This document shows positions 16,932 through 24,440 of a stretch of DNA of 64,000 nucleotides, in pieces; the stretch's first letter is position 1, and each line of letters begins with the position of its first letter. The translations under genes were made by a program, and so were the position numbers. Below the pieces are notes generated by a model. It was not told where the DNA came from and made no database searches. It worked only from the letters and a program-made list of their open reading frames with translations. Origin of the DNA: Rheinheimera soli (GTDB lineage Bacteria > Pseudomonadota > Gammaproteobacteria > Enterobacterales > Alteromonadaceae); NCBI RefSeq assembly GCF_021290985.1, contig NZ_JAJOYU010000002.1, positions 1-64,000 of the forward strand. Reading direction: 5' to 3'.

Positions 16932-17582
16932 ATGTTGGATTCAACATCAGTTCAAAGGCATGATGACAGGAATTATCAGAGGCCGGGTATTCAAGGATCT
17001 ATGTCAGTTCAACCACAAGACAATGCGCAGTGGGAACAAGCTTTAACTTTTATTGCAGTGGATCGTGATAAACAAGCCTATTCACAGCTATTTAGCTATT
17101 TTGCACCACGCTTAAAGGCTTTTGGTTTAAAAATGTTTGGCAACGAACAACAGGCCATGGAGATGGTGCAGGACACCATGCTCAATGTCTGGCAAAAAGC
17201 CAGATTATTTGATGCAAGCCGTGGTTGTGCTTCTACCTGGATTTTTACCATTGCCCGTAATGTGCGTTTTGACATGTTACGCAAAAAACAAAGCCGCAAA
17301 GATGAGCTGTCTGCCGACGACTTGTTTTTTGATGGCGATTATCCGGAACAGGAAGGCACGGACAGTAACGAGTGGGATTTATGGTTACTGGCAGAAAAAG
17401 TTGCTCCCCATTTTGCCAAGTTGCCGCCAGCGCAGCGTGACGTTATGGAAAAGGTGTATTTAGAAGAAAAATCGCATCAGGAAGTATCGGAAGAACTGGC
17501 TATCCCTTTAGGCACAGTGAAATCCCGTATTCGTCTTGCGCTCGACAGATTAAGAGAGGCTATCGATGATCCACGCAGTTAA
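16932..17582 (+). CDS. ECF sigma factor, RpoE/ChrR (ECF11-like) type
   Basis: 216 residues. Region 2 (LFSYFAPRLKAFGLKMFGN...MLNVWQKARLFDASRGCASTWIFTIARNVRFD) and region 4 (LPPAQRDVMEKVYLEEKSHQEVSEELAIPLGTVKSRIRLALDRLRE) are complete. The next gene is a ChrR-type zinc anti-sigma factor, overlapping by 17 bp. This pairing is the hallmark of the group that answers singlet oxygen and organic peroxide in Rhodobacter; the signal here is inferred. The ATG at 16932 has GGA upstream. An in-frame ATG at 17001 (AAGGA, short spacing) is a possible alternative and would remove a poorly conserved 23-residue leader. Confidence 0.9.
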   Translation: MLDSTSVQRHDDRNYQRPGIQGSMSVQPQDNAQWEQALTFIAVDRDKQAYSQLFSYFAPRLKAFGLKMFGNEQQAMEMVQDTMLNVWQKARLFDASRGCASTWIFTIARNVRFDMLRKKQSRKDELSADDLFFDGDYPEQEGTDSNEWDLWLLAEKVAPHFAKLPPAQRDVMEKVYLEEKSHQEVSEELAIPLGTVKSRIRLALDRLREAIDDPRS

Positions 17583-18234
17583 ACATCACCCGGCGCTGGA
17601 GCTGCTGGAACAATTTATTGAAGCCAGTCTGGCCCCTGAATTAAGCCTGGCTATTGCAGCACACCTGGATCTGTGCCCACATTGTCAACGCATTAAGATG
17701 GATTTGGAAGCTGAAGCCGGGGCACATTTGGCCGCCTTACCCCAGGCACAAAGCGCAGAAACTGACTGGCAACAGATGTTGGATTTTATTACCGATCAAC
17801 CAGAAGTTGCAGCGCAGCTGACCCAACGACAGCCTTTTGCAGTACAAATTCAGAATAGTGAAATTTTATTACCAGCTTCGCTAAAGCCGCTGCTGAAAAA
17901 CAAGCTGAAGTGGTTAAATTTAGGTGGGATCAGCACGGCAAAGCTGGCAGGTGAAGACCAACACAATGTGTCTTTACTTTATATTCGTAAAGACAGCGAA
18001 GTGCCACAACATACTCATTTGGGTTTGGAAATCACCTTAGTCCTTAAAGGTAAAATCTACGACGAATCGGGTTGTTATGGTGAAGGTGATTTATTGATTA
18101 ATACACCGGATCATACTCACACGCCGCGCACTATGAGTGAAGATTGTTTATGTTTGTCGGTCTTAACAGCACCGCTGAAGTTTAAAAAAGGCTTAACACG
18201 TTTGTTAAACCCACTGCAGCATCTGTTTTACTAA
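17566..18234 (+). CDS. ChrR-family zinc/cupin anti-sigma factor
   Basis: 222 residues. The N-terminal zinc anti-sigma domain has His7/His8 and HLDLCPHC (His33, Cys37, Cys40), matching the His-His-Cys-Cys zinc site of ChrR. The C-terminal cupin has HTHLGLEITLVLKG and a later DHTHTP, the residues expected for a second metal site that senses the stress. It should hold the upstream sigma factor inactive until singlet oxygen or peroxide releases it. It overlaps the sigma gene, so translation is coupled. A hairpin (18218-18243) spans its stop codon. Confidence 0.92.
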   Translation: MIHAVKHHPALELLEQFIEASLAPELSLAIAAHLDLCPHCQRIKMDLEAEAGAHLAALPQAQSAETDWQQMLDFITDQPEVAAQLTQRQPFAVQIQNSEILLPASLKPLLKNKLKWLNLGGISTAKLAGEDQHNVSLLYIRKDSEVPQHTHLGLEITLVLKGKIYDESGCYGEGDLLINTPDHTHTPRTMSEDCLCLSVLTAPLKFKKGLTRLLNPLQHLFY

Positions 18235-18252
18235 ACAGGTGCTGGCTGTTGC

Positions 18253-18271
18253 GGCGACCTTTATGGTCGCC
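18253..18271. terminator. Hairpin between convergent chrR-like and desulfurase-fusion genes
   Basis: Perfect arms GGCGACC/GGTCGCC flank a 5-base loop. It lacks a T-run. The 19 bases are the exact reverse complement of the core of the terminator at 6059-6077. Another hairpin (AGCATCTGTTT/AAACAGGTGCT, 18218-18243) lies just before it. Confidence 0.5.
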
Positions 18272-18308
18272 AATCTGTCCATCTAAGCCAAGTATGAAAG
18301 CTCTTCAA

Positions 18309-20555
18309 TCAAGCTAAAAGTGCCACTCCACCCTTGAGATTAAACACCAGTTCAAACCCAGCTCTGTTCAGCACTTTGGCGGCCAACAAACTACGATTAC
18401 CAGAACGGCAAACCAGTAGCACTGGTTGTGGTGTTTTTGTCTGTTGCTCAGCGACTTGCTGTACCAAGGCGGACAAAGGGACTTCTTTAGAAGCTAGGTC
18501 AGGCAAATACACTGACAAAGCGCCAGCGGCCTGCTCGTGAGCTTCACGCACATCCCAAATTTGCAAAGCCGGATATTGCTGTATTAACGCCGCGATCTGA
18601 TGTTTATCAATCACAGCAGTTGCATCGGAAGCACAAACCTCGACCACGCCACAAAAATGACCTGATTGCTGTTGCAGCCAGTCCGTTTGACGCTGCAATT
18701 CACTCAGCCACTGATCGGGCGTATCTTCGGTGCTGAGGATCTGTTGCAATACAGGCTGCTCCTGCAGCATCAGGTCCCAACGGGTGAAAAAACGTTGAGC
18801 ATAGTCATGACTGGAGATTAATAAGGTTTGAGCTTCTAATTGCTGCCCTAAAGCTCGTAAACTCTGGCGAAACGCCTGACTGTCGCCACCAGGTAAATCC
18901 AACCGTCCAGTGCCTCCCGGCAGAATAAAATCCCCAACAAAAGCAAATTTTTGTCGCTGATGCTGCCGTACCAAAATAGTCACAGCTTCAGGACTATGAC
19001 CAGGAGTTGCCACAGTACTCAACTGATAAGACCCCATCTTCAGGCTGGTTTCGTTTAAAGGCCAGCCAAGGCTGTTGGTCTTTACCGGGTTCAGTAAATC
19101 AGTTAACAAAGTAACCAGCTCAGGCCGGGCCGACGGATGGTCTTTATGCTGATGCGTATCCAGAATAGCCCGTACTTTTAACTGATGGCCCTGCACTAAA
19201 AGCGCAATACGGCTGGCCAGGGCTAATACAGCATCAATAATAATGACTTCTGAGGTCTCTGCCGACACCAGCAAATAGCTGCATAAATCTTCGTGTTTTA
19301 ACTGCACTAAGCCTGCTAAAGGCTGAAGTTCTGTACTACTGGCGTCACTTAATACCAGACAACAGGAATTGACCACCGCCTTTAGTGCCAGAATAGCGCT
19401 ACATGCTTGCTGACATTCCTGTGGCGTCATCGCCGGGCCAAAGGATAAACGAATAGCGCCCTGACTACGCCACAGCGGCAAACCCATCGCATTGAGCACA
19501 AAGCTGGTCGGGATTTTAGAACTGCAGGCCGAACCTGAGCTGACGCGAATACCTGCAGCGTCAAACAAATCCATAATGTCTTTACTGGCAAAACCCGGCA
19601 CAGAAAAGTTGATGGTGGTAGGCACTATATAAGGTTGATCGCTGTTCAGAACTAAATCAGGAAAAACCTGACGCAAAGCAGACAGCAGTTGCTCACGATA
19701 GCCCCACAGCTGCTGTTCTGGCTGAAAGACCGAACCTTCTTTTAATTTCAGCTGCTGAAATATCGCCTGCAAGGCTGCAATACCTGGCAGGTTTTCAGTG
19801 CCTGAACGTAAGCCACTCTCCTGCCCACCCCCAGCCAATAACGGCTGATAAGGGGTGCCCTTACGTACATATAAAAAACCAATACCTTTTGGCGCATAGA
19901 GTTTATGACCACTAAAAGGCGCGTAGTCTATGCTCATTTGTTCCAGCTGCAATGGCATTTTGCCAAGCGCCTGCACGCAGTCCACCATCCATAACACTTC
20001 TGGGGCAACACCACGGATAAGCTGCTGCAACGCGGTTAAATCCTGCTTTACACCGGTTTCGTTATTCGCTGCCATAGTGCAAATCAGTAGAGTATTGGGC
20101 AATTCTTGTTGGATAAAATCAAAATCCAACAGGCCATGCTGATCAACTGGGATAGCTCTAATAGTCGCGCCCAACTGCAATACGTGATTCCAGTGTTCAA
20201 GGCTTTGAGGTACGGCTTTGTGCTCTGTGGCTCCATACAACAAGCTATAAGCAGGCCCTGTTTTTCCTGACATGCGGGCATGCAACAAGGCGGAGAAAAT
20301 AGAACTTTGAATACCTTCGGTAGCTCCAGAGGTAAAGACGATATCGCCGGAACCTGCACCAATCAGCTGACGTGCCAGTTGTCTGGTGCTTTCCAGCTCG
20401 ACTTTGGCTTTAATGCCAGTACTGTGGCTACTGCTTGGATTGCCAAAGCATTGCTGCATCGTATGTTGCACCGCAGCAGCAGCGCAAGCCAAAACAGGAG
20501 TCGTGGCATTATTATCCAGATAAATTTCTTGTGGCCGGGTAGCAGGCTTTTGCAT
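18309..20555 (-). CDS. Cysteine desulfurase / metallo-beta-lactamase / rhodanese triple-domain fusion
   Basis: 748 residues from the chosen start. Residues ~1-390 are a NifS/IscS-type desulfurase: IYLDNNATTP, TEHKAV, PLP lysine in FSGHKLYAPKG, and catalytic cysteine in SSGSACSSKIP. Residues ~400-620 form an ETHE1/CstB-like metallo-beta-lactamase: metal motif THQHKDHPS, TPGHSPEAV, GDFILPGGTGRLDLPGGD and SSHDY. Residues ~640-748 are a rhodanese with active cysteine in VCRSGNRS. It could take sulfur from cysteine as persulfide and then transfer or oxidise it in place. The frame stays open to 20729, but a promoter at 20598-20626 lies inside that extension. ATG 20555 (GGGG upstream) fits the family's N-terminus; ATG 20567 is the alternative. 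Confidence 0.88.
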   Translation of the reverse strand: MQKPATRPQEIYLDNNATTPVLACAAAAVQHTMQQCFGNPSSSHSTGIKAKVELESTRQLARQLIGAGSGDIVFTSGATEGIQSSIFSALLHARMSGKTGPAYSLLYGATEHKAVPQSLEHWNHVLQLGATIRAIPVDQHGLLDFDFIQQELPNTLLICTMAANNETGVKQDLTALQQLIRGVAPEVLWMVDCVQALGKMPLQLEQMSIDYAPFSGHKLYAPKGIGFLYVRKGTPYQPLLAGGGQESGLRSGTENLPGIAALQAIFQQLKLKEGSVFQPEQQLWGYREQLLSALRQVFPDLVLNSDQPYIVPTTINFSVPGFASKDIMDLFDAAGIRVSSGSACSSKIPTSFVLNAMGLPLWRSQGAIRLSFGPAMTPQECQQACSAILALKAVVNSCCLVLSDASSTELQPLAGLVQLKHEDLCSYLLVSAETSEVIIIDAVLALASRIALLVQGHQLKVRAILDTHQHKDHPSARPELVTLLTDLLNPVKTNSLGWPLNETSLKMGSYQLSTVATPGHSPEAVTILVRQHQRQKFAFVGDFILPGGTGRLDLPGGDSQAFRQSLRALGQQLEAQTLLISSHDYAQRFFTRWDLMLQEQPVLQQILSTEDTPDQWLSELQRQTDWLQQQSGHFCGVVEVCASDATAVIDKHQIAALIQQYPALQIWDVREAHEQAAGALSVYLPDLASKEVPLSALVQQVAEQQTKTPQPVLLVCRSGNRSLLAAKVLNRAGFELVFNLKGGVALLA

Positions 20556-20565
20556 GGTTCGCCCC

Positions 20566-20606
20566 ATATAACTAAAGGTTATATTATATATGGCAATATA
20601 ATAACC
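20566..20606 (-). promoter_or_regulatory. Palindromic candidate operator before the desulfurase fusion
   Basis: ATATAAC-N5-GTTATAT (20566-20584) is a perfect palindrome just at the start codons. Next to it ATTATAT-N6-ATATAAT (20583-20602) overlaps the predicted -10 box. GGTTAT and ATAACC bracket the second one. The pair could be a regulator site for this gene. No known consensus (for example IscR type 1) was matched. Confidence 0.4.
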
Positions 20607-20626
20607 AGCCCCACCCGCTGTGACAA
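20598..20626 (-). promoter_or_regulatory. Predicted sigma-70 promoter of the desulfurase fusion
   Basis: On the minus strand TTGTCA (20621-20626) and TATTAT (20598-20603) are separated by 17 bases, each one mismatch from consensus. Transcription would start near 20591, about 36 bases before the chosen ATG. This rules against the longer open frame that begins at 20729. Confidence 0.6.
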
Positions 20627-20656
20627 GGCTATGCTTTGTTAAATGGCGGCGAATAC

Positions 20657-20727
20657 AAAAACATCTGGAATGTTTTTGGACTGCTTGAGCAGGCTCCGCA
20701 GGAGTTTTTTGCATGAATGCAAAAAAC
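20657..20727. repeat. Two-hairpin repeat element, relative of the 16-kb array
   Basis: AAAAACAT-CTGGA-ATGTTTTT (20657-20677) is followed by a GC-rich core with CAGGCTCCGCAGGAG, and then TTTTTTGCAT-GA-ATGCAAAAAA (20705-20726). The same order of parts occurs in the 80-bp unit at 15931: A/T-armed hairpin with a CYGGA loop, core, then an ATG-centred hairpin. Arm sequences differ but the loops are alike. Confidence 0.6.
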
Positions 20728-20749
20728 AAAAACCGCCTTTCGGCGGTTT
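20721..20749 (-). terminator. Terminator of fadR
   Basis: AAACCGCC (20730-20737) and GGCGGTTT (20742-20749) pair around TTTC. On the minus strand this is followed by TTTGTTTTTT. It ends 5 bases from the fadR stop codon. Confidence 0.9.
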
Positions 20750-20753
20750 CAGA

Positions 20754-21473
20754 TTACTCGATTAAATCTTTTGGAATTTGTGAGCGTAAGCCTGCCCAGA
20801 TTTTTCCGCTTTCTTTACCATACTTACGTACCGCAAACACCACTTCGTCATGTTTACCAGCTTCAGCATATTGCTTCAGTTGGTTGTAATACTGACGAGC
20901 CAGTTCACGGGCTTCAGAGGATGAAAAGTAAAAACGAGCGATTTTGTTATACAGGCCACGGAAGCCATTTAAAATCAGCACATAAATGCGATTGGAGGAA
21001 TGCAGTGCCATTTCATGGTTCAGGTTGTAGTCAAAAGCTGCAAAAGCTTCAGCTGTGTCGGCTAAATCTTCAGCACCGGCAAAAGAGGCAATCACCTGGT
21101 CTTTATGAGTTTTGATAGCACCACGAATATAAATAGCACTGATGTTGGTGCGGGCAGACAGCAGTTCGTCTACCAATTCCGGCATGCGCTCTTCATCTAA
21201 ACGAGCCAGCGTTTCCAGAATATTTAAACCTGAGGTTTCCCAGAAATTATTTACTTTGGTGGGTTTGCCGTGCTGAATAGTCAACCAGCCATCACGGGCT
21301 AAACGTTGTAATACTTCACGCAAGGTAGTACGGGTCACCCCAATCAGCTCTGACAGTTCACGCTCAGCCGGCAAAATGGAACCTGGAGCAAATTTGCCAT
21401 TCCAGATGGACTCAACAATATATTCTTCAGCAAAACCAGCTGGGCTTTGCGCTTTAATTAAATTCATAGTCAT
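20754..21473 (-). CDS. fadR: Fatty-acid metabolism regulator FadR (GntR family)
   Basis: 239 residues, the E. coli length. The DNA-binding half is almost the same as E. coli FadR by eye ([78 protein letters not shown]). The C-terminal acyl-CoA-binding domain is more diverged. FadR represses beta-oxidation genes and activates fatty-acid synthesis until long-chain acyl-CoA releases it. Its likely targets here are fadIJ and itself (see the sites at 40969 and 21517). A second in-frame ATG (21467) is possible; neither has a good Shine-Dalgarno sequence. Confidence 0.96.
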   Translation of the reverse strand: MTMNLIKAQSPAGFAEEYIVESIWNGKFAPGSILPAERELSELIGVTRTTLREVLQRLARDGWLTIQHGKPTKVNNFWETSGLNILETLARLDEERMPELVDELLSARTNISAIYIRGAIKTHKDQVIASFAGAEDLADTAEAFAAFDYNLNHEMALHSSNRIYVLILNGFRGLYNKIARFYFSSSEARELARQYYNQLKQYAEAGKHDEVVFAVRKYGKESGKIWAGLRSQIPKDLIE

Positions 21474-21516
21474 GCGGAGGGGCCCGTTGTCATTATTATA
21501 ATGTCAGATAAATGGC

Positions 21517-21548
21517 ACTGATTGTACCAGAGACAAAGCAGTTAACAA
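21517..21548 (-). promoter_or_regulatory. fadR promoter overlapped by a FadR-like site
   Basis: On the minus strand TTGTTA (21543-21548), a 16-base spacer and TACAAT (21521-21526) form a promoter. The -10 box lies inside CTGGTACAATCAGT (21517-21530). This matches the E. coli FadR pattern CTGGTMNGACCAGT at 12 of 14 positions, counting the degenerate ones as matches. It suggests autorepression. This is inference from a remembered consensus. Confidence 0.45.
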
Positions 21549-21655
21549 GCTATGGATTAAAAATAGCTGTTCGACGTGCTGTGGGTTGTCTTTCGGCTGT
21601 TTTTGCCTTAGATTGACCGACTTATAGTTTTGTTTTATCAAACAAAGGGATCCGA

Positions 21656-22189
21656 ATGTTATCCAGTCTGGCAAAATGGTCAAAACAACGATCGGCATGG
21701 CTCGTTTTAGCTCTGTCAGCCACGGTGTTGTTAGGTCTGGCATTGTACTTTCAATATCAAATGAATTTACAGCCTTGCATGCTATGTGTTTATGCCAGAG
21801 CGGCATTAACAGGTGTTATTTTGGCAGCCCTGATCGCATTGATCTCGCCGACCAATGGTTTGTTGCGCTGGATAGCTTTATTCACTTTTGCTGCAAGTTC
21901 TGTCTGGGGTTTTATGATCACCCAGGAACACATAGGTGTAGAGGAGCTGGTGCAATCCGGTGGTTTATATACCTGTAGTTTGTTTCCTGAATTCCCGCTG
22001 GGTTTGCCTTTAGATAAGTGGTTTCCAGAAATTTTTAACCCTACCGGTATGTGTGGTGATATAGCTTGGCGCTTTATGGACTTCTCTATGCCCGTCTGGA
22101 CAAGAGTGATTTTTGTGGTGTATACGCTGCTGTCACTGATGTTAATTTTCAGTCAGTTTAAGAAGAAAAAATACAATCCATACGACTAA
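21656..22189 (+). CDS. dsbB: Disulfide bond formation protein B
   Basis: 177 residues with four membrane segments. It reoxidises periplasmic DsbA and passes electrons to quinones. Both cysteine pairs are in place: CMLC (Cys41, Cys44) in the first loop, and Cys107 (YTCSLFP) with Cys133 (GMCGD) in the second. Divergent from fadR, as in enteric bacteria, but without the nhaB gene that lies between them in E. coli. The start has GGGA upstream. Confidence 0.95.
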   Translation: MLSSLAKWSKQRSAWLVLALSATVLLGLALYFQYQMNLQPCMLCVYARAALTGVILAALIALISPTNGLLRWIALFTFAASSVWGFMITQEHIGVEELVQSGGLYTCSLFPEFPLGLPLDKWFPEIFNPTGMCGDIAWRFMDFSMPVWTRVIFVVYTLLSLMLIFSQFKKKKYNPYD

Positions 22190-22204
22190 ATTCAACCTAA
22201 ATAG

Positions 22205-22229
22205 AAAAAGGAGCCGAAGGCTCCTTTTT
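22205..22229. terminator. Bidirectional terminator between dsbB and fklB
   Basis: AAAAAGGAGCC (22205-22215) and GGCTCCTTTTT (22219-22229) pair perfectly around GAA. T-runs on both strands let it serve both convergent genes. Confidence 0.92.
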
Positions 22230-22247
22230 CTTTATCAAAACAACAGA

Positions 22248-22868
22248 TTAGCCAATAATAGCCAACAGTTCTACATCAAAGACTAAAGTGCTAAATGGAG
22301 CAATTTTGCCACCAGCGCCACGCTCACCGTAAGCCAGGTTGTGTGGAATAGTTAAACGTAACTTGGTGCCAACTGGCATCAGTTGCAGCGCTTCAGTCCA
22401 GCCGGCGATCACGCCAGATACCGGGAATTCAGCAGGCTGACCGCGGTCATACGAGCTGTCAAACACAGTACCGTCAATCAAAGTGCCGTGGTAGTGCGTA
22501 CGGACTGTAGAAGCTTTCGTTGGCTTCTCGCCTTCACCTTGTACTAATACTTCGTACTGTAAACCTGATTCAGTCACAGTCACGCCTGGTTTTTTCGCAT
22601 TTTCAGCCAGGAAAGCATCACCAGCGCCAGCTAAAGCTTTGGCTTGTTCTTCCTGTTGTTCCTGCATACGCTGGCTGATCACCTGGAACGCAGCACCAAT
22701 TTGCTGTTCAGATACTTCTGGCTCGTCACCTTGGAAAGCGGCAGCTAAACCTGCGGCTACCGCCAGAATGTCTAAACCGTCAAACGGATTGTCAGCCAGT
22801 TGCTGACCCATTTGCAGACCTATGCCATAACTGGCGTGTTGCTCTAAGCTGGTAAATTTAGTAGACAT
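22248..22868 (-). CDS. fklB: FKBP-type peptidyl-prolyl isomerase FklB
   Basis: 206 residues from the chosen ATG, the same as E. coli FklB. The N-terminal dimerisation helices (ASYGIGLQMGQQLADNPF...) are followed by a full FKBP domain (VRTHYHGTLIDGTVFDSSYDRGQPAEFPVSGVIAGWTEALQLMPVGTKLRLTIP split by its loops, then LAYGERG). It catalyses proline isomerisation as a folding helper in the cytoplasm. An upstream in-frame GTG (22877) is less likely. It is a single gene upstream of the shared terminator. Confidence 0.95.
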   Translation of the reverse strand: MSTKFTSLEQHASYGIGLQMGQQLADNPFDGLDILAVAAGLAAAFQGDEPEVSEQQIGAAFQVISQRMQEQQEEQAKALAGAGDAFLAENAKKPGVTVTESGLQYEVLVQGEGEKPTKASTVRTHYHGTLIDGTVFDSSYDRGQPAEFPVSGVIAGWTEALQLMPVGTKLRLTIPHNLAYGERGAGGKIAPFSTLVFDVELLAIIG

Positions 22869-22937
22869 AAAGTTCACTTGTAGTTTGGCGCATAAAGCGC
22901 GTTGTAGAAGCGCAAATCAAATTCGGCTTCAGTTTAA

Positions 22938-22956
22938 ATCTGATGCAACATCAGAT
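22938..22956 (-). terminator. Hairpin at the yfcL stop codon
   Basis: ATCTGATG (22938-22945) pairs with CATCAGAT (22949-22956) around CAA. On the minus strand it starts at the yfcL stop codon and is followed by TTTAAA, a weak terminator at best. Confidence 0.45.
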
Positions 22957-23234
22957 CACGAAAGTTGTTGTAGTTGCTGCCACAAGCCTAAAACCAGGCC
23001 CTGGTCCTGCTCCGTCAGTTCACCACCTGCAATAGCCAGATCTAAACTTTGTTGTACAGAAGCCGCAAGTTCAGCACGCTCAAATTGTTGTTCTGTCAGT
23101 TCTAAACGGCCCACAGCTAAATCAAAATGGCCACGTAAATAACCACCGGCAAATAATTCATCATCACTGGCTTGTTGTACCATTGCATCTAAAAACTGGG
23201 CAACCTGCTGAATATAGGCCTGAACGTCCTGCAT
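22956..23234 (-). CDS. yfcL: YfcL-family small protein
   Basis: 92 residues, the same length as E. coli YfcL, with the shared core ASDDELFAGGYLRGHFDLA and a final LTEQDQGLVLGLWQQL. Function is unknown. It is an all-helical cytoplasmic protein by pattern. It starts 2 bases after the NAD-kinase-like gene ends, with a GGAGG ribosome-binding site, so the two are one operon. It marks the left edge of the block shared with E. coli (yfcL to fadI). Confidence 0.88.
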   Translation of the reverse strand: MQDVQAYIQQVAQFLDAMVQQASDDELFAGGYLRGHFDLAVGRLELTEQQFERAELAASVQQSLDLAIAGGELTEQDQGLVLGLWQQLQQLS

Positions 23235-23236
23235 TT

Positions 23237-24394
23237 TTACTCCTCCAGACCTAGTCTGTACATCACATAATCGTTGTAACCGACCAGCACAGGGATCAGG
23301 CCCTGTAACTGCTGGTCAAGGCTTGCATCACCGGTATCGGCTAATAAAGGCCGACCTTCCAGTTGCTGTAATTTAGTCTTCGTGGCGACTAAACAAATAT
23401 TAGCGCGGCCAACTGCGCGAATAACCGCAGGACTTAACTGCTGATTACCCCGGCCAAACACATGGCCCTGCCCGCCTATTAAGGTGATCACCAGTTTGCT
23501 TGGGTAATCCTGCACCAGTGCCAGCAGCTCTGTGGCTGTGACATCGGACGCAATCAGCTGGCCATTTTCAACCACGTCTACGCCTAGTAAGGTATTAGGC
23601 AAACCCAGTTCTTTCATCACAGCGGCAACAGTAGAGCCTGAGCCCATGACATAACGCACGTCATCGTCCATGGTGCTGGCTATATAGGCCGCTAAATCAT
23701 CCAGCACCAGCTCTTCTGCTTCTTTGCCGCCGTTTTTCACACTTTGGATATAACGAAGCTCGGCTGGAATACGCATTTCACCAAAACGTTTAGCGCGCAC
23801 TATGCCTTGGCGAAAGGCGGTTTCGTCTATATCCATCACAGCAGCTTCAGTTAAGGTGACTAATTCGCCTTTGACCAACTGAGCTATGACTTTGCCAGCT
23901 GCCGATGGACTGATGGCATAAACACCAGAGTGAATTTTACAACCTGCTGGCACACCGAGCACAGTAGCTCGCTCGCCGACCGCAGCACAGATATTGCGGG
24001 CTGTGCCATCACCACCGGCAAATAACAACAAATCCACGCCCTGCTCTGCAATGGCAGTAGCAGCTTGTTCTGTATCTTCTGCAGAGGTGTTACTGGATCC
24101 TGGCGTATAACAGATCTGAAAGTTAAAGCCTAAAGATGCCAATAAATCAGCGCCCATAGCACCAGCAACCGTCAGTATTTGTAGCTGCTCTTTCAGAGGT
24201 AACAACTGCTCTAACGCCAAAGCAGTTTTATTTTGCGCCTGAGGCACAGCCCCTAATGCCAGAGCTTGCTCCACTACGCCATCGCTACCTTTAAGCGCAA
24301 CAGCACCACCTACTCCGGCTACAGGATTGATAATTAAACCTAAACGAAACAGACTGGCCACGACACCCTCTACAGCGTAAAAAAAACGCCGCAT
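23237..24394 (-). CDS. ATP-NAD kinase family protein (NAD kinase-like)
   Basis: 385 residues. The N-terminal LIINPVAGVGG and LLLFAGGDGTARNI are the nucleotide-binding and GGDGT motifs of the NAD/diacylglycerol kinase fold. A C-terminal VLVGYNDYVMYRLG is typical of this longer subgroup, which is distinct from housekeeping NadK (~290 residues). Substrate is uncertain. The ATG has AAAGG upstream. A GTG 11 codons in (24361) has AGAGGG and fits relatives that start closer to LFRLGLIINP. It is co-transcribed with yfcL. Confidence 0.85.
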   Translation of the reverse strand: MRRFFYAVEGVVASLFRLGLIINPVAGVGGAVALKGSDGVVEQALALGAVPQAQNKTALALEQLLPLKEQLQILTVAGAMGADLLASLGFNFQICYTPGSSNTSAEDTEQAATAIAEQGVDLLLFAGGDGTARNICAAVGERATVLGVPAGCKIHSGVYAISPSAAGKVIAQLVKGELVTLTEAAVMDIDETAFRQGIVRAKRFGEMRIPAELRYIQSVKNGGKEAEELVLDDLAAYIASTMDDDVRYVMGSGSTVAAVMKELGLPNTLLGVDVVENGQLIASDVTATELLALVQDYPSKLVITLIGGQGHVFGRGNQQLSPAVIRAVGRANICLVATKTKLQQLEGRPLLADTGDASLDQQLQGLIPVLVGYNDYVMYRLGLEE

Positions 24395-24440
24395 TGTAGC
24401 CTTTTACGCCTGCAATGCCCAGCAGGAACTCACTACTGCG

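Noticed and set aside
20556-20729. N-terminal extension of the desulfurase fusion to 20729
   Set aside because: It would run through a terminator, a repeat element and the gene's own promoter. The family begins near IYLDNNATTP.
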